Shown here: positions 21,825-35,359 of the stretch, piece after piece
How positions within the stretch are numbered: position 1 is the stretch's first letter
Layout: the number at the start of each line of letters is the position of its first letter
DNA from: Channallabes apus
Taxonomy: Eukaryota > Chordata > Actinopteri > Siluriformes > Clariidae
Direction: 5' to 3'
DNA length: 64,000 nucleotides
Assembly (NCBI GenBank): GCA_030522415.1
Contig: CM060109.1
Location: 459,001-523,000, forward strand
Notes under the pieces: model-generated
Told to the model about the DNA's origin: nothing
The model's input: only the letters and a program-made list of their open reading frames with translations
Databases searched by the model: none
Program-made: the position numbers and the translations under genes

Positions 21825-22907
21825 AAGACAGTAAACGACTGGCTTTTCTCAGATCCTCCATCTGTTAAGGAACATCACCTAGTCCAGTGTTTTCACAAGG
21901 GAATAAAAATCCCACCAACGTTAATATAAGTCCTCTATGAACTAGCCTAGAAGTAATTGACCTTACCTGCTGGTGGTTCTGATCATGTTGTCTAGAATCC
22001 CACGTACAGTCATTGAATAACCCCTCAGCATAAGGATCCAATGTACTTTAGATAGATGTCATGAACACAAATTTTTAAAACCACCTCCTCATATTTTGAC
22101 ACACTGTCATTAAAATTCCAAAGTCAGCTCCACAAGTTCAACATGTATGTGCCATGCTATAAGCTCCTGAGCATACCTACTGCTTCTGTTACACATGGGG
22201 AGGGTTAAAATCCAGACATCTGCTCTGTGAGACCACTAATAAGCAACCTTTAAACAACTGTACTAACTCAACAGACAATCATCAAAATTGTTCATATCAA
22301 GTTGTTCTAAGCAAGTAATCAGAAGGAAAACAATTTTCCTTAACGGTGCTCAGCACAAAGAAATCATAGGCCATGACCCAGGTTTGGAACCTAGGGAACT
22401 TCAACTGCCGTAAGCGTTGAAAAACCATGCTTGACTCATGAACAGCATAAAAATAATACAACCCAGACATCCAATGGGAGACTAGGGACCTCCAGGTCCG
22501 GAGACTAGGGACCGTCAACTGTCTTATGGGTTGAAGTAACATGCTTGTCTTTTCATGTACACATGGCAGGTCCAAATCCAAGCATCGTCTCTGAGAGACC
22601 ACTATTAATCAACATTTAACCAACAGTTGTAACTCAACAACCAATCATCAAATTGCTGCATCTAAAGAGGGAGTTGAAGGGCATGCAGTAAGATGAGATC
22701 GTTTGTTGGACTGAAATTTGATTGAACACGTATTCATAATCTTAAACTTGTGGATGAAAGTCGCATCATCCGCTCAGCATAATGAAATCATAGCCCGTGG
22801 CTCCAGGTCCGGAGACTAGCGACCTTCAATTGACTTAAGAGTTGAAAAAATGCTTGTCTCATGCACAGCATTAAAAAATAATACAACTTTAGCATCTAGT
22901 ATGCTAA

Positions 22908-22980
22908 GGGGAATTAGCTCAAGTGGTAGAGCGCTCGCTTAGCATGCGAGAGGTAGCAGGATCGATGCCCGCATTCTCCA
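22908..22980 (+). tRNA. trnaa-agc: tRNA-Ala(AGC), A51 variant
   Basis: Same as the preceding copy at 21538; adjacent duplicated 1370-bp unit. Confidence 0.9.
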
Positions 22981-23120
22981 GTGTCTCCACACTAGCGGAG
23001 ACTGAGGCCTGACTATTTTTTTTAGGCCTGAGTCGCTTATAGCTCTCCGCCATAGCAACAACAAAATTCGAGCAGTTCAGAAGCAACAAGTTTCTTGCAC
23101 ACATTGAAAACCTTTTGGAG

Positions 23121-23194
23121 TGGCCCGTACGGGGATTGAACCCGCGACCTTGGCGTTATTAGCACCACGCTCTAACCAGCTGAGCTAACCGGCC
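23121..23194 (-). tRNA. trnai-aau: tRNA-Ile(AAT)
   Basis: Majority sequence. Confidence 0.96.
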
Positions 23195-24277
23195 AAGACA
23201 GTAAACGACTGGCTTTTCTCAGATCCTCCATCTGTTAAGGAACATCACCTAGTCCAGTGTTTTCACAAGGGAATAAAAATCCCACCAACGTTAATATAAG
23301 TCCTCTATGAACTAGCCTAGAAGTAATTGACCTTACCTGCTGGTGGTTCTGATCATGTTGTCTAGAATCCCACGTACAGTCATTGAATAACCCCTCAGCA
23401 TAAGGATCCAATGTACTTTAGATAGATGTCATGAACACAAATTTTTAAAACCACCTCCTCATATTTTGACACACTGTCATTAAAATTCCAAAGTCAGCTC
23501 CACAAGTTCAACATGTATGTGCCATGCTATAAGCTCCTGAGCATACCTACTGCTTCTGTTACACATGGGGAGGGTTAAAATCCAGACATCTGCTCTGTGA
23601 GACCACTAATAAGCAACCTTTAAACAACTGTACTAACTCAACAGACAATCATCAAAATTGTTCATATCAAGTTGTTCTAAGCAAGTAATCAGAAGGAAAA
23701 CAATTTTCCTTAACGGTGCTCAGCACAAAGAAATCATAGGCCATGACCCAGGTTTGGAACCTAGGGAACTTCAACTGCCGTAAGCGTTGAAAAACCATGC
23801 TTGACTCATGAACAGCATAAAAATAATACAACCCAGACATCCAATGGGAGACTAGGGACCTCCAGGTCCGGAGACTAGGGACCGTCAACTGTCTTATGGG
23901 TTGAAGTAACATGCTTGTCTTTTCATGTACACATGGCAGGTCCAAATCCAAGCATCGTCTCTGAGAGACCACTATTAATCAACATTTAACCAACAGTTGT
24001 AACTCAACAACCAATCATCAAATTGCTGCATCTAAAGAGGGAGTTGAAGGGCATGCAGTAAGATGAGATCGTTTGTTGGACTGAAATTTGATTGAACACG
24101 TATTCATAATCTTAAACTTGTGGATGAAAGTCGCATCATCCGCTCAGCATAATGAAATCATAGCCCGTGGCTCCAGGTCCGGAGACTAGCGACCTTCAAT
24201 TGACTTAAGAGTTGAAAAAATGCTTGTCTCATGCACAGCATTAAAAAATAATACAACTTTAGCATCTAGTATGCTAA

Positions 24278-24335
24278 GGGGAATTAGCTCAAGTGGTAGA
24301 GCGAGAGGTAGCAGGATCGATGCCCGCATTCTCCA
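24278..24335 (+). pseudogene. tRNA-Ala lacking the anticodon arm
   Basis: 15-nt deletion, A51, 8-T run; 1355-bp unit. Confidence 0.93.
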
Positions 24336-24475
24336 GTGTCTCCACACTAGCGGAGACTGAGGCCTGACTATTTTTTTTAGGCCTGAGTCGCTTATAGCTC
24401 TCCGCCATAGCAACAACAAAATTCGAGCAGTTCAGAAGCAACAAGTTTCTTGCACACATTGAAAACCTTTTGGAG

Positions 24476-24549
24476 TGGCCCGTACGGGGATTGAACCCGC
24501 GACCTTGGCGTTATTAGCACCACGCTCTAACCAGCTGAGCTAACCGGCC
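24476..24549 (-). tRNA. trnai-aau: tRNA-Ile(AAT)
   Basis: Majority sequence. Confidence 0.96.
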
Positions 24550-25632
24550 AAGACAGTAAACGACTGGCTTTTCTCAGATCCTCCATCTGTTAAGGAACAT
24601 CACCTAGTCCAGTGTTTTCACAAGGGAATAAAAATCCCACCAACGTTAATATAAGTCCTCTATGAACTAGCCTAGAAGTAATTGACCTTACCTGCTGGTG
24701 GTTCTGATCATGTTGTCTAGAATCCCACGTACAGTCATTGAATAACCCCTCAGCATAAGGATCCAATGTACTTTAGATAGATGTCATGAACACAAATTTT
24801 TAAAACCACCTCCTCATATTTTGACACACTGTCATTAAAATTCCAAAGTCAGCTCCACAAGTTCAACATGTATGTGCCATGCTATAAGCTCCTGAGCATA
24901 CCTACTGCTTCTGTTACACATGGGGAGGGTTAAAATCCAGACATCTGCTCTGTGAGACCACTAATAAGCAACCTTTAAACAACTGTACTAACTCAACAGA
25001 CAATCATCAAAATTGTTCATATCAAGTTGTTCTAAGCAAGTAATCAGAAGGAAAACAATTTTCCTTAACGGTGCTCAGCACAAAGAAATCATAGGCCATG
25101 ACCCAGGTTTGGAACCTAGGGAACTTCAACTGCCGTAAGCGTTGAAAAACCATGCTTGACTCATGAACAGCATAAAAATAATACAACCCAGACATCCAAT
25201 GGGAGACTAGGGACCTCCAGGTCCGGAGACTAGGGACCGTCAACTGTCTTATGGGTTGAAGTAACATGCTTGTCTTTTCATGTACACATGGCAGGTCCAA
25301 ATCCAAGCATCGTCTCTGAGAGACCACTATTAATCAACATTTAACCAACAGTTGTAACTCAACAACCAATCATCAAATTGCTGCATCTAAAGAGGGAGTT
25401 GAAGGGCATGCAGTAAGATGAGATCGTTTGTTGGACTGAAATTTGATTGAACACGTATTCATAATCTTAAACTTGTGGATGAAAGTCGCATCATCCGCTC
25501 AGCATAATGAAATCATAGCCCGTGGCTCCAGGTCCGGAGACTAGCGACCTTCAATTGACTTAAGAGTTGAAAAAATGCTTGTCTCATGCACAGCATTAAA
25601 AAATAATACAACTTTAGCATCTAGTATGCTAA

Positions 25633-25690
25633 GGGGAATTAGCTCAAGTGGTAGAGCGAGAGGTAGCAGGATCGATGCCCGCATTCTCCA
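25633..25690 (+). pseudogene. tRNA-Ala lacking the anticodon arm
   Basis: Tandem duplicate of the unit before it; 15-nt deletion, A51. Confidence 0.93.
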
Positions 25691-25830
25691 GTGTCTCCAC
25701 ACTAGCGGAGACTGAGGCCTGACTATTTTTTTTAGGCCTGAGTCGCTTATAGCTCTCCGCCATAGCAACAACAAAATTCGAGCAGTTCAGAAGCAACAAG
25801 TTTCTTGCACACATTGAAAACCTTTTGGAG

Positions 25831-25904
25831 TGGCCCGTACGGGGATTGAACCCGCGACCTTGGCGTTATTAGCACCACGCTCTAACCAGCTGAGCTAACC
25901 GGCC
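25831..25904 (-). tRNA. trnai-aau: tRNA-Ile(AAT)
   Basis: Majority sequence. Confidence 0.96.
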
Positions 25905-26840
25905 AAGACAGTAAACGACTGGCTTTTCTCAGATCCTCCATCTGTTAAGGAACATCACCTAGTCCAGTGTTTTCACAAGGGAATAAAAATCCCACCAACG
26001 TTAATATAAGTCCTCTATGAACTAGCCTAGAAGTAATTGACCTTACCTGCTGGTGGTTCTGATCATGTTGTCTAGAATCCCACGTACAGTCATTGAATAA
26101 CCCCTCAGCATAAGGATCCAATGTACTTTAGATAGATGTCATGAACACAAATTTTTAAAACCACCTCCTCATATTTTGACACACTGTCATTAAAATTCCA
26201 AAGTCAGCTCCACAAGTTCAACATGTATGTGCCATGCTATAAGCTCCTGAGCATACCTACTGCTTCTGTTACACATGGGGAGGGTTAAAATCCAGACATC
26301 TGCTCTGTGAGACCACTAATAAGCAACCTTTAAACAACTGTACTAACTCAACAGACAATCATCAAAATTGTTCATATCAAGTTGTTCTAAGCAAGTAATC
26401 AGAAGGAAAACAATTTTCCTTAACGGTGCTCAGCACAAAGAAATCATAGGCCATGACCCAGGTTTGGAACCTAGGGAACTTCAACTGCCGTAAGCGTTGA
26501 AAAACCATGCTTGACTCATGAACAGCATAAAAATAATACAACCCAGACATCCAATGGGAGACTAGGGACCTCCAGGTCCGGAGACTAGGGACCGTCAACT
26601 GTCTTATGGGTTGAAGTAACATGCTTGTCTTTTCATGTACACATGGCAGGTCCAAATCCAAGCATCGTCTCTGAGAGACCACTATTAATCAACATTTAAC
26701 CAACAGTTGTAACTCAACAACCAATCATCAAATTGCTGCATCTAAAGAGGGAGTTGAAGGGCATGCAGTAAGATGAGATCGTTTGTTGGACTGAAATTTG
26801 ATTGAACACGTATTCATAATCTTAAACTTGGGGATGAAAG

Positions 26841-27099
26841 AAGAAGAAGAAGAATATTCAATTATTGTCACATGTACTTTTTACAGTACAGCGAAATTTC
26901 TTCTTCGCATATCCCAATTAGGAAACTGGGGTCAGAGCGCAGGGTCAGCCAGCTTACAGCGCCCCTGGAGCAGATAGGGTTAAGGGCCTTGCTCAAGGGC
27001 TCAACAGTGGCAACTTGCCGATGCTGGGGTTCGAACCCCCGACCTTCCGATCAGTAACCCAGAAACCCACAGCCTTAACCGATTGAGCCACCACTGCCC
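26841..27099 (-). mobile_element. tRNA-derived SINE (copy 5)
   Basis: Last SINE copy in the window, same site, G variant. With copy 4 it shares the GTTCAAAAGC flank, so these two are closest relatives. Confidence 0.88.
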
Positions 27100-27267
27100 T
27101 AGTCGCATCACTGCGAAAGTCGCATCATCCGCTCAGCATAATGAAATCATAGCCCGTGGCTCCAGGTCCGGAGACTAGCGACCTTCAATTGACTTAAGAG
27201 TTGAAAAAAATGCTTGTCTCATGCACAGCATAAAAAAATAATACAACTTTAGCATCTAGTATGCTAA

Positions 27268-27340
27268 GGGGAATTAGCTCAAGTGGTAGAGCGCTCGCTT
27301 AGCATGCGAGAGGTAGCGGGATCGATGCCCGCATTCTCCA
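27268..27340 (+). tRNA. trnaa-agc: tRNA-Ala(AGC), SINE unit
   Basis: Intact, G51 form; no tRNA-Ile in the unit. Confidence 0.97.
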
Positions 27341-28267
27341 GTGTCTCCACACTAGCGGAGACTGAGGCCTGACTATTTTTTTTAGGCCTGAGTCGCTTAT
27401 AGCTCTCCGCCATAGCAACAACAAAATTCGAGCAGTTCAAAAGCAACAAGTTTCTTGCACACATTGTCATTAAAATTCCAAAGTCAGCTCCACAAGTTCA
27501 ACATGTATGTGCCATGCTATAAGCTCCTGAGCATACCTACTGCTTCTGTTACACATGGGGAGGGTTAAAATCCAGACATCTGCTCTGTGAGACCACTAAT
27601 AAGCAACCTTTAAACAACTGTACTAACTCAACAGACAATCATCAAAATTGTTCATATCAAGTTGTTCTAAGCAAGTAATCAGAAGGAAAACAATTTTCCT
27701 TAACGGTGCTCAGCACAAAGAAATCATAGGCCATGACCCAGGTTTGGAACCTAGGGAACTTCAACTGCCGTAAGCGTTGAAAAACCATGCTTGACTCATG
27801 AACAGCATAAAAATAATACAACCCAGACATCCAATGGGAGACTAGGGACCTCCAGGTCCGGAGACTAGGGACCGTCAACTGTCTTATGGGTTGAAGTAAC
27901 ATGCTTGTCTTTTCATGTACACATGGCAGGTCCAAATCCAAGCATCGTCTCTGAGAGACCACTATTAATCAACATTTAACCAACAGTTGTAACTCAACAA
28001 CCAATCATCAAATTGCTGCATCTAAAGAGGGAGTTGAAGGGCATGCAGTAAGATGAGATCGTTTGTTGGACTGAAATTTGATTGAACACGTATTCATAAT
28101 CTTAAACTTGTGGATGAAAGTCGCATCATCCGCTCAGCATAATGAAATCATAGCCCGTGGCTCCAGGTCCGGAGACTAGCGACCTTCAATTGACTTAAGA
28201 GTTGAAAAAATGCTTGTCTCATGCACAGCATTAAAAAATAATACAACTTTAGCATCTAGTATGCTAA

Positions 28268-28340
28268 GGGGAATTAGCTCAAGTGGTAGAGCGCTCGCTT
28301 AGCATGCGAGAGGTAGCAGGATCGATGCCCGCATTCTCCA
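28268..28340 (+). tRNA. trnaa-agc: tRNA-Ala(AGC), A51 variant
   Basis: Full length with A51:C63. Confidence 0.9.
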
Positions 28341-28480
28341 GTGTCTCCACACTAGCGGAGACTGAGGCCTGACTATTTTTTTTAGGCCTGAGTCGCTTAT
28401 AGCTCTCCGCCATAGCAACAACAAAATTCGAGCAGTTCAGAAGCAACAAGTTTCTTGCACACATTGAAAACCTTTTGGAG

Positions 28481-28554
28481 TGGCCCGTACGGGGATTGAA
28501 CCCGCGACCTTGGCGTTATTAGCACCACGCTCTAACCAGCTGAGCTAACCGGCC
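28481..28554 (-). tRNA. trnai-aau: tRNA-Ile(AAT)
   Basis: Majority sequence. Confidence 0.96.
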
Positions 28555-29637
28555 AAGACAGTAAACGACTGGCTTTTCTCAGATCCTCCATCTGTTAAGG
28601 AACATCACCTAGTCCAGTGTTTTCACAAGGGAATAAAAATCCCACCAACGTTAATATAAGTCCTCTATGAACTAGCCTAGAAGTAATTGACCTTACCTGC
28701 TGGTGGTTCTGATCATGTTGTCTAGAATCCCACGTACAGTCATTGAATAACCCCTCAGCATAAGGATCCAATGTACTTTAGATAGATGTCATGAACACAA
28801 ATTTTTAAAACCACCTCCTCATATTTTGACACACTGTCATTAAAATTCCAAAGTCAGCTCCACAAGTTCAACATGTATGTGCCATGCTATAAGCTCCTGA
28901 GCATACCTACTGCTTCTGTTACACATGGGGAGGGTTAAAATCCAGACATCTGCTCTGTGAGACCACTAATAAGCAACCTTTAAACAACTGTACTAACTCA
29001 ACAGACAATCATCAAAATTGTTCATATCAAGTTGTTCTAAGCAAGTAATCAGAAGGAAAACAATTTTCCTTAACGGTGCTCAGCACAAAGAAATCATAGG
29101 CCATGACCCAGGTTTGGAACCTAGGGAACTTCAACTGCCGTAAGCGTTGAAAAACCATGCTTGACTCATGAACAGCATAAAAATAATACAACCCAGACAT
29201 CCAATGGGAGACTAGGGACCTCCAGGTCCGGAGACTAGGGACCGTCAACTGTCTTATGGGTTGAAGTAACATGCTTGTCTTTTCATGTACACATGGCAGG
29301 TCCAAATCCAAGCATCGTCTCTGAGAGACCACTATTAATCAACATTTAACCAACAGTTGTAACTCAACAACCAATCATCAAATTGCTGCATCTAAAGAGG
29401 GAGTTGAAGGGCATGCAGTAAGATGAGATCGTTTGTTGGACTGAAATTTGATTGAACACGTATTCATAATCTTAAACTTGTGGATGAAAGTCGCATCATC
29501 CGCTCAGCATAATGAAATCATAGCCCGTGGCTCCAGGTCCGGAGACTAGCGACCTTCAATTGACTTAAGAGTTGAAAAAATGCTTGTCTCATGCACAGCA
29601 TTAAAAAATAATACAACTTTAGCATCTAGTATGCTAA

Positions 29638-29710
29638 GGGGAATTAGCTCAAGTGGTAGAGCGCTCGCTTAGCATGCGAGAGGTAGCAGGATCGATGCCC
29701 GCATTCTCCA
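29638..29710 (+). tRNA. trnaa-agc: tRNA-Ala(AGC), A51 variant
   Basis: Full length with A51:C63; tandem duplicate of the 28268 unit. Confidence 0.9.
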
Positions 29711-29850
29711 GTGTCTCCACACTAGCGGAGACTGAGGCCTGACTATTTTTTTTAGGCCTGAGTCGCTTATAGCTCTCCGCCATAGCAACAACAAAATTCG
29801 AGCAGTTCAGAAGCAACAAGTTTCTTGCACACATTGAAAACCTTTTGGAG

Positions 29851-29924
29851 TGGCCCGTACGGGGATTGAACCCGCGACCTTGGCGTTATTAGCACCACGC
29901 TCTAACCAGCTGAGCTAACCGGCC
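29851..29924 (-). tRNA. trnai-aau: tRNA-Ile(AAT)
   Basis: Majority sequence. Confidence 0.96.
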
Positions 29925-31007
29925 AAGACAGTAAACGACTGGCTTTTCTCAGATCCTCCATCTGTTAAGGAACATCACCTAGTCCAGTGTTTTCACAAGG
30001 GAATAAAAATCCCACCAACGTTAATATAAGTCCTCTATGAACTAGCCTAGAAGTAATTGACCTTACCTGCTGGTGGTTCTGATCATGTTGTCTAGAATCC
30101 CACGTACAGTCATTGAATAACCCCTCAGCATAAGGATCCAATGTACTTTAGATAGATGTCATGAACACAAATTTTTAAAACCACCTCCTCATATTTTGAC
30201 ACACTGTCATTAAAATTCCAAAGTCAGCTCCACAAGTTCAACATGTATGTGCCATGCTATAAGCTCCTGAGCATACCTACTGCTTCTGTTACACATGGGG
30301 AGGGTTAAAATCCAGACATCTGCTCTGTGAGACCACTAATAAGCAACCTTTAAACAACTGTACTAACTCAACAGACAATCATCAAAATTGTTCATATCAA
30401 GTTGTTCTAAGCAAGTAATCAGAAGGAAAACAATTTTCCTTAACGGTGCTCAGCACAAAGAAATCATAGGCCATGACCCAGGTTTGGAACCTAGGGAACT
30501 TCAACTGCCGTAAGCGTTGAAAAACCATGCTTGACTCATGAACAGCATAAAAATAATACAACCCAGACATCCAATGGGAGACTAGGGACCTCCAGGTCCG
30601 GAGACTAGGGACCGTCAACTGTCTTATGGGTTGAAGTAACATGCTTGTCTTTTCATGTACACATGGCAGGTCCAAATCCAAGCATCGTCTCTGAGAGACC
30701 ACTATTAATCAACATTTAACCAACAGTTGTAACTCAACAACCAATCATCAAATTGCTGCATCTAAAGAGGGAGTTGAAGGGCATGCAGTAAGATGAGATC
30801 GTTTGTTGGACTGAAATTTGATTGAACACGTATTCATAATCTTAAACTTGTGGATGAAAGTCGCATCATCCGCTCAGCATAATGAAATCATAGCCCGTGG
30901 CTCCAGGTCCGGAGACTAGCGACCTTCAATTGACTTAAGAGTTGAAAAAATGCTTGTCTCATGCACAGCATTAAAAAATAATACAACTTTAGCATCTAGT
31001 ATGCTAA

Positions 31008-31065
31008 GGGGAATTAGCTCAAGTGGTAGAGCGAGAGGTAGCAGGATCGATGCCCGCATTCTCCA
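31008..31065 (+). pseudogene. tRNA-Ala lacking the anticodon arm
   Basis: 15-nt deletion, A51. Confidence 0.93.
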
Positions 31066-31205
31066 GTGTCTCCACACTAGCGGAGACTGAGGCCTGACTA
31101 TTTTTTTTAGGCCTGAGTCGCTTATAGCTCTCCGCCATAGCAACAACAAAATTCGAGCAGTTCAGAAGCAACAAGTTTCTTGCACACATTGAAAACCTTT
31201 TGGAG

Positions 31206-31279
31206 TGGCCCGTACGGGGATTGAACCCGCGACCTTGGCGTTATTAGCACCACGCTCTAACCAGCTGAGCTAACCGGCC
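31206..31279 (-). tRNA. trnai-aau: tRNA-Ile(AAT)
   Basis: Majority sequence. Confidence 0.96.
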
Positions 31280-32362
31280 AAGACAGTAAACGACTGGCTT
31301 TTCTCAGATCCTCCATCTGTTAAGGAACATCACCTAGTCCAGTGTTTTCACAAGGGAATAAAAATCCCACCAACGTTAATATAAGTCCTCTATGAACTAG
31401 CCTAGAAGTAATTGACCTTACCTGCTGGTGGTTCTGATCATGTTGTCTAGAATCCCACGTACAGTCATTGAATAACCCCTCAGCATAAGGATCCAATGTA
31501 CTTTAGATAGATGTCATGAACACAAATTTTTAAAACCACCTCCTCATATTTTGACACACTGTCATTAAAATTCCAAAGTCAGCTCCACAAGTTCAACATG
31601 TATGTGCCATGCTATAAGCTCCTGAGCATACCTACTGCTTCTGTTACACATGGGGAGGGTTAAAATCCAGACATCTGCTCTGTGAGACCACTAATAAGCA
31701 ACCTTTAAACAACTGTACTAACTCAACAGACAATCATCAAAATTGTTCATATCAAGTTGTTCTAAGCAAGTAATCAGAAGGAAAACAATTTTCCTTAACG
31801 GTGCTCAGCACAAAGAAATCATAGGCCATGACCCAGGTTTGGAACCTAGGGAACTTCAACTGCCGTAAGCGTTGAAAAACCATGCTTGACTCATGAACAG
31901 CATAAAAATAATACAACCCAGACATCCAATGGGAGACTAGGGACCTCCAGGTCCGGAGACTAGGGACCGTCAACTGTCTTATGGGTTGAAGTAACATGCT
32001 TGTCTTTTCATGTACACATGGCAGGTCCAAATCCAAGCATCGTCTCTGAGAGACCACTATTAATCAACATTTAACCAACAGTTGTAACTCAACAACCAAT
32101 CATCAAATTGCTGCATCTAAAGAGGGAGTTGAAGGGCATGCAGTAAGATGAGATCGTTTGTTGGACTGAAATTTGATTGAACACGTATTCATAATCTTAA
32201 ACTTGTGGATGAAAGTCGCATCATCCGCTCAGCATAATGAAATCATAGCCCGTGGCTCCAGGTCCGGAGACTAGCGACCTTCAATTGACTTAAGAGTTGA
32301 AAAAATGCTTGTCTCATGCACAGCATTAAAAAATAATACAACTTTAGCATCTAGTATGCTAA

Positions 32363-32435
32363 GGGGAATTAGCTCAAGTGGTAGAGCGCTCGCTTAGCAT
32401 GCGAGAGGTAGCAGGATCGATGCCCGCATTCTCCA
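32363..32435 (+). tRNA. trnaa-agc: tRNA-Ala(AGC), A51 variant
   Basis: Full length with A51:C63, isolated between truncated copies. Confidence 0.9.
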
Positions 32436-32575
32436 GTGTCTCCACACTAGCGGAGACTGAGGCCTGACTATTTTTTTTAGGCCTGAGTCGCTTATAGCTC
32501 TCCGCCATAGCAACAACAAAATTCGAGCAGTTCAGAAGCAACAAGTTTCTTGCACACATTGAAAACCTTTTGGAG

Positions 32576-32649
32576 TGGCCCGTACGGGGATTGAACCCGC
32601 GACCTTGGCGTTATTAGCACCACGCTCTAACCAGCTGAGCTAACCGGCC
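32576..32649 (-). tRNA. trnai-aau: tRNA-Ile(AAT)
   Basis: Majority sequence. Confidence 0.96.
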
Positions 32650-33732
32650 AAGACAGTAAACGACTGGCTTTTCTCAGATCCTCCATCTGTTAAGGAACAT
32701 CACCTAGTCCAGTGTTTTCACAAGGGAATAAAAATCCCACCAACGTTAATATAAGTCCTCTATGAACTAGCCTAGAAGTAATTGACCTTACCTGCTGGTG
32801 GTTCTGATCATGTTGTCTAGAATCCCACGTACAGTCATTGAATAACCCCTCAGCATAAGGATCCAATGTACTTTAGATAGATGTCATGAACACAAATTTT
32901 TAAAACCACCTCCTCATATTTTGACACACTGTCATTAAAATTCCAAAGTCAGCTCCACAAGTTCAACATGTATGTGCCATGCTATAAGCTCCTGAGCATA
33001 CCTACTGCTTCTGTTACACATGGGGAGGGTTAAAATCCAGACATCTGCTCTGTGAGACCACTAATAAGCAACCTTTAAACAACTGTACTAACTCAACAGA
33101 CAATCATCAAAATTGTTCATATCAAGTTGTTCTAAGCAAGTAATCAGAAGGAAAACAATTTTCCTTAACGGTGCTCAGCACAAAGAAATCATAGGCCATG
33201 ACCCAGGTTTGGAACCTAGGGAACTTCAACTGCCGTAAGCGTTGAAAAACCATGCTTGACTCATGAACAGCATAAAAATAATACAACCCAGACATCCAAT
33301 GGGAGACTAGGGACCTCCAGGTCCGGAGACTAGGGACCGTCAACTGTCTTATGGGTTGAAGTAACATGCTTGTCTTTTCATGTACACATGGCAGGTCCAA
33401 ATCCAAGCATCGTCTCTGAGAGACCACTATTAATCAACATTTAACCAACAGTTGTAACTCAACAACCAATCATCAAATTGCTGCATCTAAAGAGGGAGTT
33501 GAAGGGCATGCAGTAAGATGAGATCGTTTGTTGGACTGAAATTTGATTGAACACGTATTCATAATCTTAAACTTGTGGATGAAAGTCGCATCATCCGCTC
33601 AGCATAATGAAATCATAGCCCGTGGCTCCAGGTCCGGAGACTAGCGACCTTCAATTGACTTAAGAGTTGAAAAAATGCTTGTCTCATGCACAGCATTAAA
33701 AAATAATACAACTTTAGCATCTAGTATGCTAA

Positions 33733-33790
33733 GGGGAATTAGCTCAAGTGGTAGAGCGAGAGGTAGCAGGATCGATGCCCGCATTCTCCA
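33733..33790 (+). pseudogene. tRNA-Ala lacking the anticodon arm
   Basis: 15-nt deletion, A51. First of a stretch (to about 52.8 kb) in which 14 of 15 tRNA-Ala copies are truncated. Confidence 0.93.
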
Positions 33791-33930
33791 GTGTCTCCAC
33801 ACTAGCGGAGACTGAGGCCTGACTATTTTTTTTAGGCCTGAGTCGCTTATAGCTCTCCGCCATAGCAACAACAAAATTCGAGCAGTTCAGAAGCAACAAG
33901 TTTCTTGCACACATTGAAAACCTTTTGGAG

Positions 33931-34004
33931 TGGCCCGTACGGGGATTGAACCCGCGACCTTGGCGTTATTAGCACCACGCTCTAACCAGCTGAGCTAACC
34001 GGCC
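33931..34004 (-). tRNA. trnai-aau: tRNA-Ile(AAT)
   Basis: Majority sequence. Confidence 0.96.
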
Positions 34005-35087
34005 AAGACAGTAAACGACTGGCTTTTCTCAGATCCTCCATCTGTTAAGGAACATCACCTAGTCCAGTGTTTTCACAAGGGAATAAAAATCCCACCAACG
34101 TTAATATAAGTCCTCTATGAACTAGCCTAGAAGTAATTGACCTTACCTGCTGGTGGTTCTGATCATGTTGTCTAGAATCCCACGTACAGTCATTGAATAA
34201 CCCCTCAGCATAAGGATCCAATGTACTTTAGATAGATGTCATGAACACAAATTTTTAAAACCACCTCCTCATATTTTGACACACTGTCATTAAAATTCCA
34301 AAGTCAGCTCCACAAGTTCAACATGTATGTGCCATGCTATAAGCTCCTGAGCATACCTACTGCTTCTGTTACACATGGGGAGGGTTAAAATCCAGACATC
34401 TGCTCTGTGAGACCACTAATAAGCAACCTTTAAACAACTGTACTAACTCAACAGACAATCATCAAAATTGTTCATATCAAGTTGTTCTAAGCAAGTAATC
34501 AGAAGGAAAACAATTTTCCTTAACGGTGCTCAGCACAAAGAAATCATAGGCCATGACCCAGGTTTGGAACCTAGGGAACTTCAACTGCCGTAAGCGTTGA
34601 AAAACCATGCTTGACTCATGAACAGCATAAAAATAATACAACCCAGACATCCAATGGGAGACTAGGGACCTCCAGGTCCGGAGACTAGGGACCGTCAACT
34701 GTCTTATGGGTTGAAGTAACATGCTTGTCTTTTCATGTACACATGGCAGGTCCAAATCCAAGCATCGTCTCTGAGAGACCACTATTAATCAACATTTAAC
34801 CAACAGTTGTAACTCAACAACCAATCATCAAATTGCTGCATCTAAAGAGGGAGTTGAAGGGCATGCAGTAAGATGAGATCGTTTGTTGGACTGAAATTTG
34901 ATTGAACACGTATTCATAATCTTAAACTTGTGGATGAAAGTCGCATCATCCGCTCAGCATAATGAAATCATAGCCCGTGGCTCCAGGTCCGGAGACTAGC
35001 GACCTTCAATTGACTTAAGAGTTGAAAAAATGCTTGTCTCATGCACAGCATTAAAAAATAATACAACTTTAGCATCTAGTATGCTAA

Positions 35088-35145
35088 GGGGAATTAGCTC
35101 AAGTGGTAGAGCGAGAGGTAGCAGGATCGATGCCCGCATTCTCCA
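35088..35145 (+). pseudogene. tRNA-Ala lacking the anticodon arm
   Basis: 15-nt deletion, A51. Confidence 0.93.
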
Positions 35146-35285
35146 GTGTCTCCACACTAGCGGAGACTGAGGCCTGACTATTTTTTTTAGGCCTGAGTCG
35201 CTTATAGCTCTCCGCCATAGCAACAACAAAATTCGAGCAGTTCAGAAGCAACAAGTTTCTTGCACACATTGAAAACCTTTTGGAG

Positions 35286-35359
35286 TGGCCCGTACGGGGA
35301 TTGAACCCGCGACCTTGGCGTTATTAGCACCACGCTCTAACCAGCTGAGCTAACCGGCC
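35286..35359 (-). tRNA. trnai-aau: tRNA-Ile(AAT)
   Basis: Majority sequence. Confidence 0.96.

Larger units (their letters stand above)
23667..27656. repeat. Second three-unit block: truncated, truncated, SINE
   Basis: Repeats the order at 14760-18750. The SINE copies differ (A variant there, G variant here), so the blocks are not a simple recent copy of one another. Confidence 0.65.
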
